From Silene conica (taxonomy: Eukaryota; Streptophyta; Magnoliopsida; Caryophyllales; Caryophyllaceae), in the NCBI GenBank assembly GCA_029255685.2, contig CM055318.2, forward strand, positions 5,337,001 to 5,401,000: a DNA stretch of 64,000 nucleotides, written 5' to 3'. The translations under genes were made by a program, and so were the position numbers. Within the stretch, counting starts at the first letter, position 1. Each line of letters begins with the position of its first letter. Shown in pieces: positions 12,601 to 21,446 of this stretch. Under the pieces are notes generated by a model. That model saw only the letters and a program-made list of their open reading frames with translations. It had not been told where the DNA came from and ran no database searches.

Positions 12601-14205
12601 ATCCATACTTGATCAATGTTGTTTGGTTCACCATGAATTTGTAAAGGGGGGAATGGAGTTTGATTCCAAGGGAAAGGGGTGAGTACGGGATTCCAAGGGG
12701 TTCGGGTAGAGTTAGAATCCATCAGGTATCTAACTCCATTCCATATCACCCCAACTAAACAATGGAATGGATCAAATTTATTCCATTCCATTCCAAAGTA
12801 GCTAACCAAACACCCCCTAAGTGATCCGTCAAAAGATATATCACATTATCGCAGACAATAAACAAGTTCTAGTGATAAAAATTTTAAAAAAAATAATAAT
12901 AACTCGTAATAATAGAACTCTTGTTACCTTGTTCAGATAAGTATCCGGGTGCGTGATACAAGTAGGAGCAAATTTACGATCTAGAACAATATGGCTAATT
13001 GGCTCTAAATTATGCTCAATCCCTTTAAATGCCCACATAAACATATTACCCTCAACATCAACACTTAAAATGTGATCTCCGAATAAATACAAAAAATTGA
13101 CTTTGGCAACGTGAGAGCTCCAAGTCGCCACCTGTTCAAATGTCAAACATAAAATCAATTGACATGCTTAGTATTATGAGCAATCGAAAGATTGGTAAGA
13201 TTCATTATGCCATAACATCATGATCAATGTCTGCCTTTTCGGAATCATCCTAACGAAAAAGTTTCATGTTCGTGCAAAATCCACATGGACACAAATTTTC
13301 AGAAAAGTAATTTATGGGATTGGACACAACAATTTTCTCCTATTCCTTTCTCCAGTCATACCATTCATAAATCTCATAATCATATGTAAATTCTAGATGA
13401 TTCAGATACGTGGATACAACATGGCAATAAAAAATGATACACGGTAGATCGTTACCATGATAATGACAATCAAATTATCGCTCAGAACAGTTGTTAATAC
13501 TTCTCAGAGCAAAAATAAAAATGCCGAAAATTGAAAAAAAGGTCCCACAAGACCACAAGGTACTAGTGATTAACTAACACTCCCATCGTAAAATCAACAA
13601 ATCCATTGCACTGACTGTTATTGTAAAACAGCTTCTAGTACACCAAAATTGGTTTAAGGAAACAGCATCTCAAAACCCGCAAAGCTACTACAACGAGACA
13701 GCCTAACAATATATTTATGGGTTACTAAAACTAATGAGAAGAATTCAAATTACAGACCTGATGTGAGCGCTTGAACACTCCAATTTCATTCCCATACGCA
13801 GCAAAAGTATAATCACGATACGAAGCAAGAGCCCTAATCTTTTTCGGAAGCTGGGGACCTTCATTTACACCGAAACGATCAATACAATAAACCAGCACAA
13901 AATCATTTCACAGAACGCTACGGTAAATGCAATAGACAATAAAAATATAAAGTGAACTTACCAACAAGGACCAAATTCAGCTTAGCACACTGAAAATCAC
14001 CAGAAAACAAAAAAAATCAGACAAAAAGATAATTAATAAACTAGGAAAGACAAAGAAAAACAGAAAGGGAAGAAATTACGTTGTAGATTTGCCAAGCTTT
14101 GCCGACACTAACTGTGACGAACGATTCAGTACCCAGACGTTGAACGGAAAAAGGTACAGAGGCAGTGATGTAGCCAATTGCTCTGAAGGCTTCAAAGATT
14201 CCCAT
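3688..14205 (-). CDS. UTP21: UTP21/WDR36, U3 snoRNP WD40 protein, 18 exons
   Basis: Nucleolar SSU-processome subunit needed for U3-dependent processing of 18S pre-rRNA (family knowledge). Exons, 5' to 3': 14080-14205, 13962-13989, 13758-13858, 12928-13131, 12195-12438, 11343-11518, 10295-10377, 9477-9549, 8670-8735, 8308-8350, 7356-7495, 6792-7004, 6071-6155, 5660-5954, 5091-5352, 4737-4953, 4068-4285, 3688-3837. All junctions are GT-AG and keep frame, giving 907 codons, the usual plant length. The N-terminus is MGIFEAFRAIGYIT. Two WD40 propellers fill residues ~40-690 (LWNV, SVWNLEKRR, LRIWDV; GHIDRVTDLCFSEDGKWLLS at ~560). A hydrophilic linker rich in S/T/E follows, then the Utp21 C-terminal domain (~750-907), ending MVAFVSNSQF. 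ATG at 14205 matches the conserved family start. Several introns are 0.6-1 kb and one carries a MITE. No disabling change was seen. Confidence 0.95.
8736..9476. other. UTP21 intron 8
   Basis: Intron of 741 bp between exons 9 and 8. A C-rich patch at about 9190-9250 stands out from otherwise AT-rich DNA but has no repeat partner that I can see in the window. No coding or transposon termini were found. Confidence 0.6.
9550..11342. other. UTP21 introns 6 and 7 around exon 7
   Basis: These two introns (9550-10294 and 10378-11342) flank the 83-bp exon 7. Both are AT-rich, have clean splice borders and show no transposon termini. An open frame at 10886-11128 on the minus strand lies in the larger intron and has no recognisable domain, so I treat it as chance. 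Confidence 0.6.
11519..12194. other. UTP21 intron 5
   Basis: A 676-bp intron between exons 6 and 5. It holds a 90-codon plus-strand open frame with no family resemblance and no transposon ends. It contributes nothing recognisable beyond the splice sites. Confidence 0.6.
12527..12820 (+). mobile_element. Tourist-like (PIF/Harbinger) MITE in UTP21 intron 4
   Basis: The element spans 12530-12817 (288 bp). TAA is present on both sides (12527-12529 and 12818-12820), the PIF/Harbinger target-site pattern. The left terminus GAGGTCAGTTGGTT pairs with the right terminus GGGGGTGTTTGGTT in inverted orientation. The interior is built from GGAATGG-type runs that are mirrored as CCATTCC near the right end, so the element can fold back. 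It has no coding capacity. It lies inside the 489-bp intron between exons 5 and 4 and does not touch either splice site. Confidence 0.82.
13132..13757. other. UTP21 intron 3
   Basis: A 626-bp AT-rich intron without recognisable inserts. Its 3'-most part (from about 13710, on the plus strand next to exon 3) is also present in the duplicated copy near 25.54-25.69 kb, which shows that the duplication began within this intron. Confidence 0.7.
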
Positions 14206-14429
14206 TTTTCAGTTCAGGGTTTAGGGTTTGGCGATGGTGTTGATGGAGAGTGGGAGAGGGGTTTTAGCTTTAGGGGTTTAGTATTAGGGGTATATCGTGT
14301 ATTTGTCTCTAGGGATGGGTACAAATTTTTGAGATATGGGTTTTATATAAAGAAAAATCGATTTGGGTCTGGGTTGTAATGTTGGATCGGACCTTATCTT
14401 TACGCATATATAGACCTCAATTACCCAAA
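14206..14429 (-). promoter_or_regulatory. UTP21 leader and promoter with telo-box
   Basis: Just upstream of the ATG, at 14216-14229, the minus strand reads AAACCCTAAACCCT, a double telo-box. Telo-boxes are established promoter or leader elements of plant ribosomal-protein and ribosome-biogenesis genes, which fits UTP21. The upstream boundary is set by a Mutator-like element that starts at 14439 with its target duplication at 14430-14438. I could not fix a TATA box or a site II motif. Confidence 0.6.
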
Positions 14430-15410
14430 TAAAACATAGGGTTATTTGTAAATAATCTCCTTATATGTTCACTTTTTTACAAATAACCCCCTTATATGTC
14501 CTTTTTTTTGTAATAACCACCTTAATTCTCTCTTAATTCAAAAATTAACCCCCAAACTGAGTTTTGAGGATGATTTTTATAAAATCCGATCTAATTACAA
14601 CATTTCAACTTTATTAAACTAAACTACCTAAACTACCCTTGACATTTTTTACTCAGCAAACCCACTTTCTATTTCACTCATCCAAGAATTCATCCCCGAT
14701 TCAACACCGCTCCCTCATTCGTCCATGAACACATGAAATTTAGACGAACTTGAAGAGGCCAACGCTTACGAATTATGCTGCGAGTTTCTTCCTCACCGTT
14801 TTCAACGCATATGCAGTTCACCCACTGAATGATTCGAGGTATTTGAACTCGAACGTCTCCTTGGAGTTCATATTCAAAATACTAAATACTGCATTAATTT
14901 CGGCTTTTCTATATGGTCATGATCATTTTATTGATATATTAGCTCCCAATTTGAAGATTTTCACTATCCTAATTAAGGGGCAGAATTCCCAGACCAAGAT
15001 TTAATTGACGCGTCTAAACTTAAACACACTTCTATCTCAATTAATTAATCATCCACCGTGGTAAGTTTTTCCACATATATTGTTGTTGTTGTTGTTAATA
15101 GACACAGAAGCATCAATCAATGTTGAGTATAAAGGATGAACAATTGAATTAGGGATGAATAAATGAAATAGAAAGTTGTGGGTTACGTGAGCGTAAATTG
15201 AGGGTAGTTTGGGTAGCTTATTTAGTTAAAAGTCGGAATGTTATAATTAGATTGGGCTTTTAAAAAATCGTCATCGTAATTCAGTCTGGGTGTGAATTTC
15301 TGAATTGAGAAGGAATTTAGGTGGTTATTACAAAAAACCGATATATAAGGGGGTTATTTGTAAAAAGGGGAACATATAAGGGGGTTATTTACAAAAAACA
15401 CTAAAACATA
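14430..15410. mobile_element. Mutator-like foldback element with 9-bp target duplication
   Basis: The element runs 14439-15401 (963 bp) and is flanked by the exact 9-bp direct repeat TAAAACATA at 14430-14438 and 15402-15410. Its two ends are long inverted repeats of roughly 280 bp. The left end carries TTATTTGTAAATAA followed by two CTTATATG-containing subrepeats, mirrored at the right end, and the similarity continues through a segment reading ACCACCTAAATTC, imperfectly, deep into the element. Nine-bp duplications with long terminal inverted repeats are the hallmark of Mutator-like elements. No transposase frame is present, so this is a non-autonomous foldback copy. It sits about 230 bp upstream of the UTP21 start codon. 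Confidence 0.83.
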
Positions 15411-15437
15411 TATACAAAGTTACAAACGACCTTTATC

Positions 15438-16149
15438 ACTAATGTAACAACTCGACCCGCCACCGTCGTAACACCAAAAAATGGGTGTACATTTTTGGGC
15501 CCGTTAATTATCTTCACTTAAGCCCCGACCCGCCACCGTCGTAACACAAACTCAATAAGATGGGTGTACATTTTTGGGCCCGTTAATTGTCTTCACTTAA
15601 GCCCAAAGTTAATCCTCCCGCTGTGCCTCAAACCCGCCACCGTCGTAACTCAAACTCAATAAGATGGGTGTACATTTTTGGGCCCGTTAATTGTCTTCAC
15701 TTAAGCCCAAAGTTAATCCTCCCGTTGTGCCTCAAACTTGACCGCAACCAAGCCCAGAATCCTCCCCCGCTAATGTGAAACAATACTAAGTGGTGGTGGG
15801 TGGAAGTTATTATATGTCCCATAATCCTCCCGCTGTGCCTCAAACTTGACCGCGGCCAAGCCCAGAATCCTCCCCGCTAGATGGGTGACCCGGGTACTCC
15901 TGACCACAGACTCACCACAAGGTGGTAGGGTCGCTCTGATACCATTTGTAACAACCCGACCCGCCACCATCGTAACACAAACCCAATAAGATGGGTGCAC
16001 ACTTTTGGGCCCGTTAATTGTCTTCACTTAAGCCCAAAAGCACAAGGCCTTGTTACTAAGTGGTGGGTAAAAGTTATTATAAACATATCACAATCCTCAC
16101 AGTCTACCGATGTGGGACAGTTTTCCTCTCATACTATTGGGGTGTTACA
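15438..16149 (+). mobile_element. Solo LTR or TRIM-like element with internal tandem repeats
   Basis: The element (15443-16149, 707 bp) begins TGTAACAAC and ends GGGTGTTACA, the TG...CA inverted ends of an LTR. The 5-bp duplication ACTAA lies at 15438-15442. Its right partner is AC at 16150-16151, completed by TAA at 16744-16746 after removal of the hAT element that landed there. Inside, a roughly 100-bp unit starting CCCGCCACCRTCGTAAC and containing GGGCCCGTTAATT is repeated about four times (starts near 15454, 15528, 15629 and 15959). No coding region is present. Confidence 0.72.
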
Positions 16150-16743
16150 ACTAGGGCTGAGCAAAAAATCCGATTATCCGAATCATCTGATATCCGATCC
16201 GTATCTGATCCGAAATAATGGATATCTGATCCGAAAAGTGGTTCGGTTTGGATACCCGTATCCGAAATATTTGGATATCGGATCAAATACGGATATCAGG
16301 TTTAAAAATTTGGATACCCGATATCCGAAAGTTATTGGATCAAATATCAAATATCGGTGGCTTGCTTCATTTTCTTATCGTGTACGAGGACTTGTATTTT
16401 TCAATGTTAATCTTTGTATTTGGCGGACTATTTTGCTCGGTGACTTATGTATATTGAATGTCTTTGTATTTGGCGAACTATTACGCTAGTTATCCTTGAT
16501 AGGTAGCGGGTTTATGTTTGTAATATATACCGAATGAAATTAGTATTACGCTAGTATTCTTTTTTAGTACAGTTTGACAATATATAAAATACACATAACG
16601 GATATCGGATAACTGATCCGAAATTTTCGAATATTTTCGGATACAAAATTTCGGATATCCGATCATTTCGGATCAGATCACGGATACTAAAAATTTGGAT
16701 TTTCGGATCGGATATCCGATCCATACTCTCCCCTAGTTACAAC
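16144..16743. mobile_element. Non-autonomous hAT element (584 bp) with 8-bp target duplication
   Basis: The element 16152-16735 is bounded by the exact 8-bp repeat GTTACAAC at 16144-16151 and 16736-16743. The termini are TAGGGCTGAGC on the left and, inverted, TAGGGGAGAGT on the right, typical plant hAT ends. Both flanks of the interior are full of GATATCCGAT-type motifs in alternating orientation. No transposase domain is encoded. The insertion point straddles the 3' end of the LTR-type element, so it is the younger of the two. Confidence 0.85.
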
Positions 16744-16766
16744 TAATATACTGTACGCATATCCAA

Positions 16767-17882
16767 TCATATATTTATCTAATGCAGAAGCCAAGCTGCT
16801 GACGTGGCATCACTAGAAAAAAGTTTTGTCCTGCGTGTCGCGTTGTAAAGCATCCTAGAGCTATTGTCCAATTAGATTCATCCTAGAGCTATTGTCCAAT
16901 AGCATTCAAGATATGGTATAATGGTATAATAACTATTCCAAGATTTCACGACTAAATCTATGGAATCACAAGATTTCATTCCATATATTGAAACAATAAA
17001 TAATGACAGTTTTGGCTGAAGATTAATTCCGTAGCACGGCCTAAATCTTAGAGTTACCAATCCATAATCACCGAACCAAAAAATACCTACAAGTGTTTTT
17101 TAGACTACATTTTCGATTTACATATGGGTCGTAATAATTACGGGTCGGAATACCAACAAGAATTTTTTAGACTACATTTTTTTATGGTTTAATCGTTATT
17201 AAATATGGGTCGGAATAATTATTCTTCATCGGTATATATACTTATGTGAGCGTCGTGATTTATTAGACTACATTTTCGATTTATTGTAAGACATCTGACT
17301 ATTCACGTGAATGCGAAACATTTTAACAACTACGGAGTATTTATTTAATATAGTAAATAGTAAATGAGTGGTCATTTAATAATTTTGGAAATATCTTCGT
17401 GTAAGATGTCGCGCGCAATAACTGTTATTTATTATATGAACATCTTAAATAAATATAATTAAAAATACGTTTTTTAACCCAACTATACATTTACTACTCA
17501 CGTCTCATCAGATTATTTACGTTTTGCTTTTATTGTACGATATGTAATATAAAACTTTATTTTATATATGGGTTACATATTTTAAAAATGGTGCAATGAG
17601 TAATTAAAAGTATACAAATTCTATTGTAAGTCTTGATCATCTTAATGAACAACTATATGATAGCTCATGTATACCGTCATACCGACTTGTGTCATAAATA
17701 ATTCAAAATTTATTTATATGTATATAATTAATCAGCTTTCTTTGATATTATTAATTACGGTATTCATCTAAAGTTAAAAACAGGCCACAGTAAATAATTA
17801 ATTTGCTTATCTCCAATATTATTAACTATATTCATCTAAAGTTTAAAAAACAGACCCGTGAATTTCACGGGTTACAACCTAG
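16767..17882 (+). mobile_element. Non-autonomous Helitron (1.1 kb), plus orientation
   Basis: The 5' end is TC at 16767 (TCATATATTTATCTAATG) preceded by A. The 3' end is CTAG at 17879-17882 followed by T, so it sits between A and T as Helitrons do. A perfect subterminal hairpin, CCCGTGAA-T-TTCACGGG, lies at 17855-17871, eight bases before CTAG. The 5'-terminal 60 bp or so match, inverted, the end of another Helitron at 28995. No Rep/helicase frame is present; the interior is AT-rich. Confidence 0.85.
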
Positions 17883-18182
17883 TAAGTCAATAAACCAAAT
17901 AACACAAATTACAAAAGGGTTGTCTGGTCCAACCATTTTAGCTATAAGGTATTGGGTTGAAATGAGTTAAATTCATAACTTATGTTTGTTTCACGTTTTT
18001 TGTATTTTGATACTCACATCCATACCCATAAGGTATGGTTATCAAATAAAAGAGGAAAAATAAAAAAAATAGTGCGGTGAAAAGATACATATTTTTTAAA
18101 TTTTCACAAAATTAAATTGCTTTTAAGACTTTTTTGGTGAAAATATAAACAATGACTTTATCCGACATGTTTAATAGTAAGT
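17883..18182. other. AT-rich spacer
   Basis: This stretch between the Helitron and the next MITE shows no gene, RNA or clear repeat. Confidence 0.5.
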
Positions 18183-18363
18183 CTTATTTGCGACGGGTCA
18201 CCATTTGTGACGGATATTTTGTGAGATTAAATGGATAGAAAATGAGTTAGTGGAGAAAGGGGACCACATGAATAGTGTTGGAGAAAGAGAAAAAGTGGGT
18301 ATTTTGTGAGAGTAAACGGTATCCGTCACAAGTTTGCGACGGATAGCGCCGTTGCAAATAAGA
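18183..18363. mobile_element. Short MITE with 45-bp terminal inverted repeats
   Basis: The left end TCTTATTTGCGACGG is mirrored by the right end CCGTTGCAAATAAGA. The inversion extends inward through a GTGACGGATA motif, giving imperfect inverted repeats of about 45 bp with an internal GCGACGGATA copy. The target duplication is ambiguous, so superfamily is not assigned. There is no coding capacity. Confidence 0.65.
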
Positions 18364-18840
18364 ATTTGTGATGTTTAATATACTTAAGAACAAAAAAAAT
18401 GTTGACATTTTTAGAAAAAGAAAAATATATATATATATAAAATTATAGAAGAGTTGTAACTAATTAATTCATGAAAAATTAAAATAGAAAATTAATACAA
18501 AAGTAAATAGTACAAAAAAATTATTAATAAAATAAATAAACAACAAGATTTATTTTCTCCTCCAGAATTGAGACAAACACAAGGATGAGGATTTGAGTTA
18601 CCAACCCATATCACCCTGGTTTGATTCCTGATTTCAAGCCAAACACCCCCTTAAGAACATTTTTTTAAGACTTTGTAATACTTTAGTCAAAACTTTGTAA
18701 TTTAATTTGAATATTTATACATTTTGGTTGAACGACTCATTAAGAAAAATGACGAAATTGATGAAAATGATAAGTTTGTATACTAGCTAAATGATTCAAT
18801 TTAGGGGGAAAATTGTTTAGTAAAAAAAAAACAGGTCCTA
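18364..18840. other. AT-rich spacer with MITE remnant
   Basis: AT-rich, partly simple sequence (TATATATA near 18430). The stretch around 18575-18650 ends in a GCCAAACACCCCCTTAAG motif like the right end of the Tourist-like MITE in UTP21 intron 4, suggesting a truncated relative. No gene was seen. Confidence 0.45.
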
Positions 18841-18849
18841 AGGTAGACC

Positions 18850-19060
18850 CTATTCAGACGCGGATTAACTGTGACGAACGATTCGATACCAAGACGAACA
18901 TAAAAAGTTACGAAGGTAGTGATGTAGCCAAATTGCTTTGAATGCTTCAAAAATCCCCATTTTTTGGGGTTTAGGGGTTCAAATGGAAGAACATTGAGCA
19001 CGATTAGGGTTTATGCGGCAATGGTGTTGATGGAAAAACGGGTTTTGGTATCTTATCACA
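18850..19060 (-). pseudogene. Degenerate copy of UTP21 exon 1 and leader
   Basis: The plus strand reads TTAACTGTGACGAACGATTC at about 18864, then GGTAGTGATGTAGCC, GCTTCAAAAATCCCCAT and a leader-like GGGGTTTAGGGG. This is the order and spacing of UTP21 exon 1 and its telo-box leader (14090-14250). Compared with the functional gene it has lost the 3' part of exon 1 and the downstream splice site, and has several substitutions and indels, so it cannot encode the protein. It is the most decayed of three copies in the window. Confidence 0.8.
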
Positions 19061-19951
19061 TAAGTTTTTTTTTACAAAAAATGTGGGACCACGACAAATA
19101 ATATGGAAGTAATCACCAAAAAAATTATATGATTTTGTTTTGTACGTAAATATTTATGTCTATGTTTTGTACGTAAATATTAATGAATAATGAATAATGC
19201 ATAATTTAAAGCAGAATAATTCAGCTCATATTTGAACTACAATGATAAATCGCAATAAACTACACCAATGGATTTTCTCTCTAAATTTTAATCTAAAATA
19301 ATAAATTACGATAACAATAAATATAAAGTACAAAAATTACACCAATTGATAAAAATCAATATTGTTACAAAAAATGCAGTATTTGACCAAAGTTATTAGA
19401 TAATAAACTATCTATTTATCAAAAACATTGAATACTAAATAATAAATGCAACTATTACGTACATCATGAATATATTCAATGAGATATATTTTTTGGTGTG
19501 TTAAATCATTGTTAATATTAAACATAACAAATTAACAACTAATATAGTCTATCTTAAAATTTGCCAATATTTGGAACGATATTTTAATTATTTTAGTTAA
19601 TTTTATAATTATGTGTCTCGAATCTTATTGTAAACCTTTTAAATTTTGATAATTGTTTTTATTTTATAGCGACATTTACATTTTTAGATACTTATTATTT
19701 TCCATACATTGAATTTAATATGATACATACCATGTGTAGATACTCTATTCATGCATGTGTAGGTTTCAATCCATGTAATTTGTACACGTGTTTTAATTTA
19801 TTATCATTATAAAAGAAATAAAGTCTAAAATATTATTGTATTTTGGTTAATATTTTTAAGTGTTATTATACCAATGTTCTTTAAACATCATACCCATGCG
19901 TGCTAAATTGCACGGGTTGGTTCACATATTTATTTTGTTGGCAGCGGTAAA
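19061..19951. other. AT-rich intergenic DNA
   Basis: No gene or clear transposon border was found. A degenerate palindrome near 19890-19915 (CGTGC..GCACG) resembles the Helitron hairpins but lacks a following CTRR end. Confidence 0.5.
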
Positions 19952-21438
19952 AAGAGGTTTATACAGATGACATTTGACTCATTTGGTCAAATGCACTTTT
20001 ATTAAAAAAGTAAACTAATACAACAAAATGACTACATTGGCAAATAACGATATGTTGATGGAGTACGGCTGATTGAGCACATAAAACAAAATCGACATCC
20101 CCAACATTCTTAAAAGGATGATTAGAGTTGGCCACATGATCGCGCATATCATTACTCGTCTTAAGGGACGCGACTTCGGAGAAATACCTGCAATAAGACA
20201 CAAAAATGTGTCTCGGAGATTCATCACCTTAGCTGCAATAAACGACATCAGAGGACCATCGAGACCATTGAACCATGGAAAATGGACAAAATATATTTAC
20301 GCCACTAAGACGTAGAAAGAAAAAACTCCTGCACTTAATTAGGACACAAACAAGGACAAGAAACTCGAAAAACGAGTAAGACCATGGCAAACGATGTAGA
20401 AAATAACCCACACAACCCCTAACCAAAACCATATCCAAAGGCCAGCAAAAGATGGATACAATACAAAATAAATGTAAAGTTACCACCATCCTGATGATTG
20501 AAGGACATGACACCTTTAGCCAAAATGGATGATTATTAGAAAAAACGTAACAAAACTCATGATTATTGGACAGGACACCCACAACCAAACACGAGTTTTT
20601 ATTTAATCAAACAAAAGACGCAAAACAAGATTAAACATTTGTACAAAATGGAGCCACTGCATCCTTCGCAACTCGGAACCCACCAAATAAACCACCACAC
20701 AACCCGGACCCCACCTTCCCTCCACGACACCAACACCACGCCTGTCTCCCCCACCCACACAAAACTCAACCCACCATCCAAACAACACCCACGACCCCAC
20801 CAACACAACCCAACAGACCACTGAGACTCTAAATTCCATACGAAAACCCCTCAAGGACCATTGTAGTACATGCAACAAACCACCATAGAAGGAAGATAAA
20901 GACCGACACAAATGAAAGTTAAGAGTCCCCAAAAGGTGGGACTACCAAAATGTCCTAGGAACACGACCTCATAAAAACAAGCAAACCAAGGTGAGAAAAA
21001 AACTCACCACAACATACCAACAAACCTTTCAAACAAGAGTCTTACCAGAGATGGGGGAAAGAAGGGGCGAGGGAGAGGGGAACATCCCGAGTTGCATGCA
21101 CCACATTCGATGACAGGATAGGGTAATGACGTAACGGAACGGCCTCAGAACCAAACCAAAACCTTCACACCCACCGTGCGCAAAAGATCAGGCCAAGAGA
21201 ACCAAAACAATGGGGAGATTTCAGGCTAAAGAGGCCGATATCAGCGCAAAATCTGGATAATCGTCGGAGACCGGTCAAAAGAGGGACCTATCTCCGACGA
21301 AATGAAGTAGAATACGTACACGATTGTGGTTTATTTAGGGAGACGGCGGCGTCTCCTTCAATTTTAGGGTTTTTGATTTGTTTTTTAATAGAGAGAGAAT
21401 GGAGCTTTTTTGAGAGATAAGATACCCAAGAAGAGGTT
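19952..21438 (-). mobile_element. Retroposon-like unit, minus orientation
   Basis: An 8-bp direct repeat AAGAGGTT flanks the unit (19952-19959 and 21431-21438). Its composition (GC-richer, long open frames) contrasts sharply with its AT-rich surroundings. Read on the minus strand it starts with a leader-like stretch (GGAGACGCCGCCGTCTCC near 21340, followed by a CGGAGATAGG/CCGGTCTCCG region) and ends with AATAAAAGTGC near 19990-20010, like a transcript end. Open frames at 20229-20588 and 20603-20932 are Trp/Val/Phe-rich and match no family I know. It could be a LINE deletion derivative, a Sadhu-like retroposon or a retroposed non-coding RNA. No poly(A) tail is visible, which weakens the case. 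Confidence 0.4.
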
Positions 21439-21446
21439 CTGCTGAT

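Noticed and set aside
15443..16130. Possible CRISPR-like array because of the spaced repeats
   Set aside because: This is plant nuclear DNA, the repeats are ~100 bp and contiguous parts of an LTR-type element, not short repeats with spacers.
19885..19920. Hairpin resembling a Helitron 3' end
   Set aside because: The palindrome CGTGC..GCACG is not followed by CTRR at the right distance, and no matching 5' end was found.
20229..20588. 119-codon minus-strand open frame
   Set aside because: Trp/Phe/Val-rich and without any recognised domain. It belongs to the retroposon-like unit and is more likely non-coding.
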